Source: Frigoribacterium sp. VKM Ac-2836
GTDB lineage: Bacteria; Actinomycetota; Actinomycetes; Actinomycetales; Microbacteriaceae
DNA: 64,000 nucleotides
Assembly: GCF_013248995.1 (NCBI RefSeq)
Contig: NZ_JABRPK010000002.1
Coordinates: 1-64,000, forward strand
Direction of reading: 5' to 3'
Position 1 is the stretch's first letter. Each line of letters begins with the position of its first letter. Below are positions 34,775 through 42,501 of the stretch, piece by piece. The position numbers were made by a program, and so were the translations under genes. Below the pieces are notes generated by a model. It made no database searches and was not told where the DNA came from. It saw only the letters and a program-made list of their open reading frames with translations.

Positions 34775-34808
34775 ACACCCCGCAGGGCGGGACGAGTCGG
34801 GTCCGGGC

Positions 34809-35264
34809 TCAGGCCTGGACGTCTCCGCGCCAGGCGCCGTCGACGTTGCCCTCGCGCTCGATGAACTCCTTGAAGTTCTTGAGGTCCTTCTTGATGGCGT
34901 GGTTGTCGGCGCCGAGCGTGTTGCCGACCTTCTCGAGGAAGCCCTCGGGGGTCCAGTCGATCTGCACCGTGAGGCGCGTCACGTCGTCGCTCAGCTTGTG
35001 GAACGTGATGACGCCGGCGTGGTCGACCTCGCCGCCCGTGCTGTTCCAGGCGACGCGCTCGTCGGGGTGCTGCTCGGTGATCTCGGCTTCGAAGGTCTTC
35101 TCGACCGGTCCGACCTTGACCTTCCACACCGTGAGGGTGGGGGTGGTCTGGGTGATCGACTCGACCTCGTCGAGGAACTTCGGGAACGACTCGAACTGGG
35201 TCCACTGGTTGTAGGCGACGCTGACGGGGACGTTGACGTCGATGGTCTCGATGGCCTGTGCCAT
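34809..35264 (-). CDS. SRPBCC-fold (polyketide cyclase/dehydrase-like) protein
   Basis: 151 aa from ATG 35264 with AAGGAG upstream. The pattern ETIDVNVPVSVAYNQWTQFESFPKF at the N-terminus is typical of the small SRPBCC proteins often annotated as cyclase/dehydrase. The C-terminal helix LEKVGNTLGADNHAIKKDLKNFKEF completes the fold. The ligand is unknown. Confidence 0.85.
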   Translation of the reverse strand: MAQAIETIDVNVPVSVAYNQWTQFESFPKFLDEVESITQTTPTLTVWKVKVGPVEKTFEAEITEQHPDERVAWNSTGGEVDHAGVITFHKLSDDVTRLTVQIDWTPEGFLEKVGNTLGADNHAIKKDLKNFKEFIEREGNVDGAWRGDVQA

Positions 35265-35555
35265 GGTGCACTCCTTGCTGACGGTGTTCAGAAATGTCGG
35301 GCGACGCCGAGTCGGCGTCGTGCCCTGAGATGAACGGTAGGAGGCGCGGGTCGGCTTCGCCCACGTGCGGAGGCAACGGTCAGGTGCCGGGTGACACCGC
35401 CGACCGGGGCGCCGCACAGTACTCGCGTGCCCGCGTCCGAGTACTCGCGCGACCGGGGGCGGAGCGGCCGAGCGGTGTCGTCGCCGGAACGGGACCACCC
35501 CGCCACGACGGTTCGTGACGGGGTGGTGGGGCCGACGGCGTGACCGCCCGAAGGG
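35265..35555. other. gene-free spacer of about 290 bp
   Basis: It contains one GGAGGCGCG motif (about 35341) and the hairpin at 35494-35527. No open frame has the composition of a gene. Confidence 0.5.
35494..35527. terminator. hairpin after the hsp20 remnant
   Basis: ACCACCCCGCCAC pairs with GTGACGGGGTGGT (one bulged base). It lies 29 bp after the remnant's stop, where an original terminator would be expected. Confidence 0.6.
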
Positions 35556-35800
35556 TCAGCTGGCCGTGTCGCGGGCCGGTGATGCGTCGATCGCGTCGAC
35601 TGGTTCGTGCGCCTGGCCAGAGACCACCTCGATCTTGCGCGGCTTCGCCCTCCCGCTGACCGGGATGACCAGCGACAGCACGCCGTTGTCGTAGTGGGCG
35701 GTGATGCGACTCGAATCGATGCCCTCGCCCACGCTGAACTCGTTGACGACACGAATGTACCTCTGACCAGCGTTTCGTACCTCAAATGCAGCTTGAACGC
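35556..35800 (-). pseudogene. 3' remnant of an Hsp20/alpha-crystallin gene
   Basis: Reading the minus strand towards the stop at 35556-35558 gives RYIRVVNEFSVGEG, IDSSRITAHYDNGVLSLVIP and KPRKIEV. This is the last beta-strands of the alpha-crystallin domain with its conserved G-V-L-x-L-x-I-P end, followed by a normal C-terminal tail. The open frame reaches only to about 35800, where an in-frame stop occurs, and it has no start codon or N-terminal half. The break coincides with the start of the accessory immunity array, so the gene was probably truncated when that region was gained or rearranged. Confidence 0.7.
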
Positions 35801-35810
35801 TGCCGAGAGA

Positions 35811-36404
35811 TCACTGAGGATCGATCACGGCGTCCAGCCGGGCGATCTCGGCGAGGTTGTGCAGCTTGTCGAGGAACACCGCAGTGGCGGCATCCCGATC
35901 GGGGTGGAGTCGCACGGTCCTCTTCAGGACGACGCCACGCTCGTCCCGCAGGAAGGTCGTCCACCTCCCGTCCTGGTGGGCGATGACCTGAGCGTCCGGG
36001 ATCTGTGACACTGCATCCCCGATGACACCGCCGAGGTCTCCGAGCCCCCGCCTGGCCACCTCTGCCCGGAGCCCGTCCAAACCCTCGCCGTCGCCCGATT
36101 CTTGGCTCGTCGGGTCGCGTTCGACGCGCTCGAGGTCGCGCTCCCGGTGCAGGTCGCGGAGGAGCTTCTTCAGCCGGAGCAGGACGAGGAAGTCCTCCAG
36201 GGCCTCGGACTCGCTCGGGTAGGTCCGCACGCTCCCTTCGACGACCGCCGCGCGCTCGTCGGTGGAAAAGGTCACCCAGGCATCGTCTCGTCGGGTGACG
36301 ACGAGGCAGTCCGTCCTGTTCGCGTGGTCACCGTCGATGACGTGCGCCAGGTCGTCGAGTCCCTCCGCCGCCATGACGACGCGCACCGATTCGATCGTCG
36401 CCAT
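35811..36404 (-). CDS. tandem two-domain member of the putative immunity array (5)
   Basis: 197 aa. Two copies of a domain of about 95 residues: AEGLDDLAHVIDGDHANRTD ... WVTFSTDERAAV ... FLVLLRLKKL, then RRGLGDLGGVIGDAVSQIPD ... WTTFLRDERGVV ... FLDKLHNLAEI. The shared core is a helix, G-L-x-x-L-x-x-V-I, strands with W-x-T/S-F and an R-D/N-E-R-A/G turn, then a closing helix. I do not recognise a named family. It is the last gene of the operon and starts 2 bp after the preceding stop. Inferred to be an immunity protein from its position behind a TNT toxin. Confidence 0.75.
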   Translation of the reverse strand: MATIESVRVVMAAEGLDDLAHVIDGDHANRTDCLVVTRRDDAWVTFSTDERAAVVEGSVRTYPSESEALEDFLVLLRLKKLLRDLHRERDLERVERDPTSQESGDGEGLDGLRAEVARRGLGDLGGVIGDAVSQIPDAQVIAHQDGRWTTFLRDERGVVLKRTVRLHPDRDAATAVFLDKLHNLAEIARLDAVIDPQ

Positions 36405-36405
36405 G

Positions 36406-36741
36406 TCAGGCCTTCCCCGGTCGGTCGTCTCGTGACGCCTGCCACGTCTCGTGGGCGAGCCTGTTCTTCTCCCTGATGCGCGACATGAGTGCGTCCTCCT
36501 CGGCCCTCAGCCTCAGGAGACGCAGGAAGTCGTCCAGAGCGTCGGAGAGTTCCTCGTATGTGCGAACGCTGGTCTCCTCGACACCGGCACGTTCATTGGT
36601 CGAGAAGGAGGTCCAGACGCCGTCCCGTCGGGTCAGGACCAGGGCGTCCGCCGAGCTGGCGTGATCATCACCGATCACGTAGGCGAACCTGTCGAGCCCC
36701 TCGGCCTCGATCGTGGCGACCGTTTCTTGGAGCGTCGTCAT
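36406..36741 (-). CDS. single-domain member of the putative immunity array (4)
   Basis: 111 aa. AEGLDRFAYVIGDDHASSAD, WTSFSTNERAGV and DALDDFLRLLRLR give the array's domain signature; it is closest to the N-terminal domain of the 197-aa protein. A charged C-terminal helix (SRIREKNRLAHETWQ) follows. Its ATG overlaps the previous gene's stop by 4 bp. Confidence 0.75.
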   Translation of the reverse strand: MTTLQETVATIEAEGLDRFAYVIGDDHASSADALVLTRRDGVWTSFSTNERAGVEETSVRTYEELSDALDDFLRLLRLRAEEDALMSRIREKNRLAHETWQASRDDRPGKA

Positions 36742-37052
36742 CCCCTGGGGCCCCTCGGCGGTCGTCGATCCTCAGCCTCGAGGAGGGCCCTCAACTCCTT
36801 CAACCGGGCGACGTTCTGCATTTGGGACATGAACTCCGTCACGGCAGAGCGTTCATCCGGATGCTCGACGAAGGTCAGCTCTTCGACGACACCTCGTTCG
36901 TCGCGCAGGAAGGTCACCCACACCCCGTCGATCTGCCCGATCACGTGCGCGCCGGGGACGGGCAGGGACGTGTTCCCGATGAGGAAACGGAGGTGCCCGA
37001 GCCCGGCCGCTTCTACTTCTGCTCTCAGTCCGCCCACGTCGGTCCTACTCAT
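36738..37052 (-). CDS. single-domain member of the putative immunity array (3)
   Basis: 104 aa. EAAGLGHLRFLIGNTSLPVP, WVTFLRDERGVVEEL and EFMSQMQNVARLKELRALLE. It is nearly identical to the N-terminal domain of the 216-aa protein at 37070-37720; the two genes share a 258-bp direct repeat. The proline/arginine tail PPRGPRG is unique. Confidence 0.75.
   Translation of the reverse strand: MSRTDVGGLRAEVEAAGLGHLRFLIGNTSLPVPGAHVIGQIDGVWVTFLRDERGVVEELTFVEHPDERSAVTEFMSQMQNVARLKELRALLEAEDRRPPRGPRG
36775..37032. repeat. 258-bp direct repeat, copy 1
   Basis: It aligns without gaps to 37449-37706, with roughly 90% identity by eye. It covers most of the coding sequence of array member 3. Confidence 0.85.
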
Positions 37053-37069
37053 CAGCCCTCGAGCACCGG

Positions 37070-37720
37070 CTAGACGTCCTTCTCAGCCGCGGCCTCGGAA
37101 CGAAGCCGATTGACGAGCGCGATGCCGTCGAGCAGAACGAGGAACCCCTCGACTGCCGACCGCTCGTCCGGATACGTCCGGACGCTCTTGACCCTGGTCA
37201 GCCCTCTTTCATCCCTGACGAAGGTGCTCCAGCCATCTTCGCCCTGGGCGATGACGAGTGCGTATGGACGCTGTGTCTCCCCGTCACCGATCAGAAAGTT
37301 CAGGTGCCCGAGCCCGAGTTGGTTGACGCGGTTCGGCAACGAGGCGAGAGTGTTCGAGTCGTCATCAGTCATGGATCTCCTCGAGGAGGCGGTTGATCCT
37401 CTCGTGTAGTCACCATCGATGACGTGGTCCAAGCGAAGGAGACTCTGAGCCTCGAGGAGGGCCCGCAGCTCCTCCAACCGGGCGACGTTCTGCAACTGGG
37501 ACATGAACTCCGTCACGGCAGAGCGCTCATCCGGATGCTCGACGAGTGTCAGCTCCTCGACGAGACCTCGTTCGTCGCGCAAGAACGTCACCCACACCCC
37601 GTCGATCTGCCCGATCACCTGCGCGCCGGGGGCGGGCAGCGACGTGTTCCCGATGAGGAAACGTAGATGCCCGAACCCGGCCGCTTCCACCTCTGCTCTC
37701 AGTCCGTCCTCGTTCATCAC
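37070..37720 (-). CDS. two-domain chimeric member of the putative immunity array (2)
   Basis: 216 aa. The first domain (EAAGFGHLRFLIGNTSLPAP, WVTFLRDERGLVEEL) is the near-copy of member 3. The second (NQLGLGHLNFLIGDGETQ, WSTFVRDERGLTRV, VEGFLVLLDGI) is divergent. Between them lies LLRLDHVIDGDYTRGSTASS, which looks like a broken piece of a third domain, followed by an internal MTDDDSNT that could be an old start. The gene therefore looks like a fusion made by recombination within the array. Confidence 0.7.
   Translation of the reverse strand: MMNEDGLRAEVEAAGFGHLRFLIGNTSLPAPGAQVIGQIDGVWVTFLRDERGLVEELTLVEHPDERSAVTEFMSQLQNVARLEELRALLEAQSLLRLDHVIDGDYTRGSTASSRRSMTDDDSNTLASLPNRVNQLGLGHLNFLIGDGETQRPYALVIAQGEDGWSTFVRDERGLTRVKSVRTYPDERSAVEGFLVLLDGIALVNRLRSEAAAEKDV
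37449..37706. repeat. 258-bp direct repeat, copy 2
   Basis: Partner of 36775-37032. It codes for the first domain of the chimeric array protein. Confidence 0.85.
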
Positions 37721-37766
37721 GCTCCGCGACGCGATCGTGACCGAAGCCCATCGCCCGGCCGCCCTT

Positions 37767-38069
37767 TCACGCGTTCGAGGACCGACCGAGGCGTTCCGCG
37801 TCTCGTTCTCGCTGCAACGTGGCGATGAGGCCTTTCAACCGCATGAGCTCGAGGAAGTCGTCCAAAGCTTCGGACTCGCTGGAGTAGGTTCGGACGCTCT
37901 CCGACATGACTGCGGCACGTTCGTCCCGGGAGAAGGACACCCACCCTCCCTCTTGACGGCACAGGACGAGGCAGTCGGTCTCGTTCGCGCCGTCAGAGCC
38001 GATGACGTACTTGAGACGATCGAGCCCCTCCGCCGTCAATGCCGCGCGTGTCTCGTCGATGGTGGTCAT
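37767..38069 (-). CDS. first gene of the putative immunity array (1), cognate candidate
   Basis: 100 aa from ATG 38069, with AGGAG overlapping the toxin's stop (7 bp gap). AEGLDRLKYVIGSDGANETD, WVSFSRDERAAVMSE, SEALDDFLELMRLKGLI. Being directly behind the toxin, it is the best candidate for the cognate immunity protein. The longer frame from 38156 would overlap the toxin end and is less likely. Confidence 0.78.
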   Translation of the reverse strand: MTTIDETRAALTAEGLDRLKYVIGSDGANETDCLVLCRQEGGWVSFSRDERAAVMSESVRTYSSESEALDDFLELMRLKGLIATLQRERDAERLGRSSNA

Positions 38070-38076
38070 CTCGCTC

Positions 38077-40227
38077 CTAGTTCGCGACTCTCTTGAGGAG
38101 ACCGAGATCGACCATGACATCGGCTCCGAACGGCAGCTGGTACTGGGTACCACCACCGACTTCGCCGAAAGCTTCGTCGATCTCGCCCGCGAAGACGCGG
38201 ATGTCGTTCCAGTCCAGTTTGTAAAGCTTCATCGTGGCATCGATCTGCAGCTTCAGCTTCGTGTCGGTCGACGCGTCGTACGCCCCACGGATGTCCCTGA
38301 GGTCGCCGACGACCTCGTACGTGCGCAAGTCGTTTTCAACCCAGGGCAGCGCCCGAGTTCCGTGGGCGGCGTGCGTACCGTCCGCGTTGAGCGGAGAGGT
38401 GAACCGCCCCGTCTCCGGGCCCTCTCGATCAAGTCGCGTGCCGAGGGGGATGTCGGGGTCGGGCGTCTTGATGGGGTGTCCGTCATCGTTCAACGTGAAT
38501 CCGTCGTGGGGCGCCTCGTCTCTCCAGTTGACCTTACCGTCCGGCCCGAGGACGCTGGCGTCGCTCGGCACCTGCTGATCGGCTGGCCACGTTCCCTTCT
38601 CGCGGAACACCGCGCCGGCGTTGGGGTCGACGGCGTCCAGGTAGTCGGCGAGCTGATTACGAGTCATGGCGCTTCTGTCGATGACATCGGTGAAGGGTCG
38701 ACCGGTCGTGTCGGTGATCGGACCCGTCGGAGCGTCCTTGACCGGGGCTGGCTCCACAGGGCCGTCGTCGCCGCCCGAGCCACCCGTTCCGGCATCGTCG
38801 TCGGCGTGACCGGGCTGGTCGGCCGCGGGGGCGTCGTCGGCGTGACCCGCGCCTCCTGCGTCGTCACGGACGGGCGGGGCGGAGGCGTCGTCACCACGGA
38901 CCGGCCCGGGCGTCGTGTCGGGGCCGTCGACGCGCGTGGGCGGCGGTGCGAGGCCGTCGGCGCGGACGCCGACGATGTCGTCGAGGCGGGTGAGTTGCTC
39001 GTCGAAGCGCGAAGGCGCGGCGTCCGAGCCTCGGTCCACCTGGGCCTTGCCCTCCATCACGCGACGAGCACCCTCCGACATGAAGTCGAGGGCATGACCC
39101 GCATGCGTGAGGCCGATCCGCGACAACGAGCCCGCGGGAGCTCGGTCGGCAGCCCGGTGCGCGGCGCTGCCGAGCCGCGCGAGGCCTGACGCCGCCTTCG
39201 TCCCCCCGACGGCCGCGCCTCCGACCGGGACGAAGAACGACGCCACGCCGAGGGTGGCGAAGGTGCCGGCCGCGACCGGGTCCTCGTCGTACATCTCGGG
39301 CGTGCCCACGATCCCCTGCGTGACGCCCTCGATCGTGGTGCGGTACCAGTCGACGGCCGGCTGGGCGGCCGCCGGCACCGTGCCGGGGGGCGAGTAGGCC
39401 AGCGCGATCGTCGCCGGACCCGTGATCGCGATGGCCCCCAGCCCCTGCAGCAGGCCGCTCCAGGCCTTCAGGCCGAACTCTTTGGTGACGCCCGTTCCGC
39501 CTTGGACGTCCCAGCCGACCAGGGCCGCGGCCCCGTAGCCCGCCTCGGCGATGAACATGCCGAGCCCCGTGCCGGCCGACTCGGCGCACGTCTTGTGCGG
39601 GTCGCCCGGGGCGCCGTAGGGCAGGTCCTTCATCGAGTCGAGCTGCTCGGCCGTGAAGGCGACCTGCTCGGGGAAGCACATCGGGTCGGTGCGCAAGGCG
39701 TTGATGCCGTTCTCGCACTCGGCGCGGGCGGCGTCGATCTTGGCGACCTCGGCGTTGACCTCGCCGAGCAGCTCGTCGTTGCGGTTGCGCGAGGGGATGT
39801 GGTCGTACCACTCGACGGTGACCTCGTCGGGGCCGCTCGAGATGTACGAGTTGTAGCTCTCGGTGCTGTAGGTGACGCCGCCGGACACCTCGGCGTTGAA
39901 GGCCTCGGCCTCGGTGACGAGCTCCTTGAGCCGGGCGACGGGCGCGGCGACGGCGCTGGCCAGGTCGTCGAGCAGCGTCGCGACCTTGCCGAACGTGTCG
40001 CCGAGGGTCTGCGTGCTCGTGCCGACCGGGTCCATGGCGACGAACAACTGCTCGGCCTCGGGCGCCGCGTAGACACCCGACAACCCGGACCACGACGTGA
40101 CGACACCCGCACCCTGCTCGGCGATCGCCGTGGCCGTGCTGCGGAAGGTGGCGGCGGAGGTCGAGATGGCCGCCGGGTCGATGGTGACTCCGGGGATCGC
40201 CCCGGGGACGATCAGCGAGGGGCTCAT
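38077..40227 (-). CDS. polymorphic toxin with a C-terminal TNT (NAD+ glycohydrolase) domain
   Basis: 716 aa from ATG 40227, overlapping the upstream stop by 4 bp. Residues 1-150 are helical and WXG100/LXG-like (TAIAEQGAGVVTSWSGLSGVY). Residues 240-350 are Ala/Gly-rich and hydrophobic. A disordered Asp/Pro/Gly linker spans about 410-490. The C-terminal domain (about 570-716) has the TNT pattern of Mycobacterium tuberculosis CpnT: GTRLDREG ... GRFTSP ... RALPW ... YEVVGDL ... GGGTQYQLP. Arg601 (in DREG) and Gln695 (in GGGTQY) match the CpnT catalytic Arg and Gln. Expected activity is NAD+ hydrolysis in a target cell. No signal peptide; type VII export is inferred. Confidence 0.83.
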   Translation of the reverse strand: MSPSLIVPGAIPGVTIDPAAISTSAATFRSTATAIAEQGAGVVTSWSGLSGVYAAPEAEQLFVAMDPVGTSTQTLGDTFGKVATLLDDLASAVAAPVARLKELVTEAEAFNAEVSGGVTYSTESYNSYISSGPDEVTVEWYDHIPSRNRNDELLGEVNAEVAKIDAARAECENGINALRTDPMCFPEQVAFTAEQLDSMKDLPYGAPGDPHKTCAESAGTGLGMFIAEAGYGAAALVGWDVQGGTGVTKEFGLKAWSGLLQGLGAIAITGPATIALAYSPPGTVPAAAQPAVDWYRTTIEGVTQGIVGTPEMYDEDPVAAGTFATLGVASFFVPVGGAAVGGTKAASGLARLGSAAHRAADRAPAGSLSRIGLTHAGHALDFMSEGARRVMEGKAQVDRGSDAAPSRFDEQLTRLDDIVGVRADGLAPPPTRVDGPDTTPGPVRGDDASAPPVRDDAGGAGHADDAPAADQPGHADDDAGTGGSGGDDGPVEPAPVKDAPTGPITDTTGRPFTDVIDRSAMTRNQLADYLDAVDPNAGAVFREKGTWPADQQVPSDASVLGPDGKVNWRDEAPHDGFTLNDDGHPIKTPDPDIPLGTRLDREGPETGRFTSPLNADGTHAAHGTRALPWVENDLRTYEVVGDLRDIRGAYDASTDTKLKLQIDATMKLYKLDWNDIRVFAGEIDEAFGEVGGGTQYQLPFGADVMVDLGLLKRVAN

Positions 40228-40616
40228 CGCGGCACCCCCGGGGCCGACACGGGCGGGATGCCGGCGACGCCCTGCTCGCTCGCCAGGGCGGGCGCCTGGG
40301 ACGCCGCCGTCACGGCGGCCGACTGGGCGTTGGCCGCCATCTCCTCGTCGCCGGCGACGTAGGCGATCGTGGCCTCGGCGGCACCGGCGCCGCACGACTC
40401 GATGCGGTTCACGACCGACGTGAGGGTCGTGGTCTGGGACTCGATCAACCCCAGTACGGCGTTGGAGACGCCGATCAGCAGGTCGCCGACGCCGCCGCTC
40501 AGCTCCTCGTGACCGGTCGCGAGACCCTCGGCCGCCGTGCCGAGATCGCCGGCCGAGACCTGGACGTCGGCCAGGACCGCCTGCACCCCGCTGGGCGAGA
40601 TCGACCACGAACTCAT
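40224..40616 (-). CDS. WXG100-like small secretion partner
   Basis: 130 aa from ATG 40616. SSWSISPSGVQAVLADVQVS at the start and a long helical region (GVGDLLIGVSNAVLGLIESQ, IAYVAGDEEMAANAQSAAV) give the two-helix layout of WXG100/DUF6507-type proteins, which are secreted with or guide type VII effectors. The C-terminus is Pro/Ala-rich. It overlaps the toxin start by 4 bp, so a 1:1 partnership is plausible. Confidence 0.7.
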   Translation of the reverse strand: MSSWSISPSGVQAVLADVQVSAGDLGTAAEGLATGHEELSGGVGDLLIGVSNAVLGLIESQTTTLTSVVNRIESCGAGAAEATIAYVAGDEEMAANAQSAAVTAASQAPALASEQGVAGIPPVSAPGVPR

Positions 40617-41005
40617 GCGCCTGCTCCCTCGTTCGTCGTCGCGGGCGCCGCGGTCGCAGGCCTCGACCCGCCCGGCACCGCCTCGACGATGACCCGCCCC
40701 CCGGTGTTGCGGACGAGCGCCTGCACGACCGCGTCGGACACCGGGTCGGTCCCCGGCGCGTAGGCCTCGGTCAGCCAGCTGCCCGCCTCGACGTCCACCC
40801 CGAGCAGGACGGAGGCGTCGGCCGGGTCCTCGACGTAGGTGCTGCGCACGATGGCCAGCACGAGCCCGTCGTCGGTCGCGATCTGCAGCCCGCCGCCCTT
40901 CCAGAGCTTGCCCAGGCCGAGGTACGGGTCGACCTCGGCGGCCGCGCGGGCACCGTCGACGGCGGTCACGGGCTCGGGTGTCACCACGGTGTACTCACGA
41001 GGCAC
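40613..41005 (-). CDS. hypothetical protein of the type VII effector operon
   Basis: 130 aa; it overlaps both neighbours. GLGKLWKGGGLQIATDDGLV and AIVRSTYVEDPADASVLLGV suggest a small alpha/beta fold; the last 25 residues are low-complexity. I do not recognise the family. A chaperone or regulator role would fit its place but is only inferred. Confidence 0.65.
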   Translation of the reverse strand: MPREYTVVTPEPVTAVDGARAAAEVDPYLGLGKLWKGGGLQIATDDGLVLAIVRSTYVEDPADASVLLGVDVEAGSWLTEAYAPGTDPVSDAVVQALVRNTGGRVIVEAVPGGSRPATAAPATTNEGAGA

Positions 41006-42161
41006 GGTGCACCCCCGGCGGCGTCATCGCGGCGAGGATCTCATCGGCGCCGACGATCTCGACCGCGTCGGCGAAGCGGTGCCAGCGGGCTGCGGCGACA
41101 CCGTCGTCAGCACCAGCACCAGCACCAGCACCAGCACCAGCACCAGCACCAGCACCAGCACCAGCACCGACATCATCCGCCGGCCCCTCGTCGAACGACA
41201 CGAGCACCGACGGCGTCCGGGACGACCCGAGCACCCGCCCGCCCACCCGACGGACGAGACCCTCGACGTCCAGCTGCATGCCCCGCACGCTCCGGGCCCC
41301 GACGACGGCCGCGAGCGGCTGCGGTGCCACCCGGTCGTGGGCGGACACCGTCCCGTCGGCCCGGCCGGACAGCGACCAGGCCGTGGCCAGCAGGACCTGC
41401 TGTCGACCGGCGACGTCGGCGAGGGCGTCCGCGACGACCCCCGGGGCGACGGCACCGGTCACGACGATCCGGGTCTCCTCGACGACCCCGTCGTCGCTGC
41501 GCGAGACACGCACCCACCCCCGGTACCTCGGTCCGGAGGCGTCACCGCCGGCCACGTGGAACCGCGTCTCGGACGGCATGCGGCTGCGCGCGGCGGCCGT
41601 GAAGAAGTCGCGGTCCCAGACCGTGGTGGCCGGCTCGGTCGTCCCCCACAGGGTGCGGGTGCCGGGCGCGAGCGCCTCCACGAGTCGTTCGAGCGTCCCG
41701 CCGAGTCGGGCCTCGGCCCGCGCGCGGTGGTGCGTGACGACGGCGAGCTGCGTCCACGGGACGGCGTCGGGGTCGACCGAGCGCCCCTCGTCGAGCCGCC
41801 CCTCCGACGGTGCCTCGTCCCGCGGCAGCGGGTAGCCGTCCTCGGTCACCCCGAGGCCGTGCGCCGGCGAGCGCACCGGCTCGAGCGTGACCGCCCGACG
41901 CAGCGAACCGTCGGAGGCGCGGGTCAACCAGACCCCGCCGAGCAGGTCGAGCAGGTGGAACAGCGAGTACGTGAGCCGCGACCCGGGGTCGGTGACGAGC
42001 GCGACGCGGGTGCCCGGCCCGGCACAGTCGACGAAGAGGGCCGAGAGGCCGCTGGACACCCCGACGACGGGCTTGCTCGACCGCGACTCGACCCAGCCGG
42101 GCCCGTGCGTGTCGAGCATCGGATGCAGCAACGAGACGGTCGTCGTGGCGTCGTCGGTCAT
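40995..42161 (-). CDS. DUF6177-like protein, first gene of the toxin operon
   Basis: 388 aa from ATG 42161. Beta-rich; it resembles the DUF6177 proteins that accompany type VII effectors in actinobacteria (STPVV-like start, TRVALVTDPGSRLTYSLFHL, LVVTGAVAPGVVADALADV-like core). A run of about ten Gly-Ala pairs near residue 340 is encoded by a hexanucleotide repeat. The protein may act as an adaptor; the function is not established. Confidence 0.6.
   Translation of the reverse strand: MTDDATTTVSLLHPMLDTHGPGWVESRSSKPVVGVSSGLSALFVDCAGPGTRVALVTDPGSRLTYSLFHLLDLLGGVWLTRASDGSLRRAVTLEPVRSPAHGLGVTEDGYPLPRDEAPSEGRLDEGRSVDPDAVPWTQLAVVTHHRARAEARLGGTLERLVEALAPGTRTLWGTTEPATTVWDRDFFTAAARSRMPSETRFHVAGGDASGPRYRGWVRVSRSDDGVVEETRIVVTGAVAPGVVADALADVAGRQQVLLATAWSLSGRADGTVSAHDRVAPQPLAAVVGARSVRGMQLDVEGLVRRVGGRVLGSSRTPSVLVSFDEGPADDVGAGAGAGAGAGAGAGAGAGADDGVAAARWHRFADAVEIVGADEILAAMTPPGVHRAS
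41108..41168. repeat. hexanucleotide repeat (CAGCAC)n in coding sequence
   Basis: About ten exact copies. On the coding strand it encodes alternating Gly-Ala, so slippage changes length without shifting the frame. Confidence 0.95.
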
Positions 42162-42294
42162 GGCTTCCCCCCGGTAGCGGCGACGTCCATCGTACGGTGG
42201 CGTTCACACTCGGCGCGGTCGGCCTAACGCCCCACGTGGTCGTACCCCGGTGGCCGACACGCACCCGACGGCTCAGCCGAGGTCGAGAGAAGAG

Positions 42295-42365
42295 AGCGAG
42301 TGACGGGAATCGAACCCGCGCTATCAGCTTGGGAAGCTGAAGTTCTACCATTGAACTACACTCGC
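42295..42365 (-). tRNA. tRNA-Gly (anticodon CCC)
   Basis: 71 nt. Acceptor stem GCGAGTG/CACTCGC, D-arm GTTC-AATGGTA-GAAC, anticodon stem TCAGC/GCTGA with loop TTCCCAA, T-arm with TTCGATT loop. CCA is not encoded. It lies between the toxin operon and the Asp23 locus. Confidence 0.95.
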
Positions 42366-42407
42366 GCAGCGCCTCGAGGACGCGTAAGACCACTATAGCG
42401 GCCCACG

Positions 42408-42474
42408 TGTGGCACCACCGAATGGACCTCACACCGCCGAAAAGCGTGGTGCGACGTCCAGAAGGCGGTGCGAC
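42408..42474. repeat. palindromic element, family B, copy 2 (degenerate)
   Basis: GTGGCACCACCG... pairs imperfectly with ...GGCGGTGCGAC; inner TGGACCTCACACCGC pairs with GCGTGGTGCGACGTCCA. The same motif set as 5125-5190 with several mismatches. Confidence 0.6.
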
Positions 42475-42501
42475 TCCGCGCACCATCGGCAGGAGGCGCG
42501 C

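Noticed and set aside
38077-40608. Extended toxin start upstream of 40227
   Set aside because: The extra codons overlap the WXG100-like gene in another frame and show shadow composition; ATG 40227 gives the usual 4-bp overlap.
42295-42365. tRNA-Gly as an integration site for the toxin operon
   Set aside because: No integrase is present, and I could not find a copy of the tRNA 3' end near the hsp20 break at 35.8 kb.
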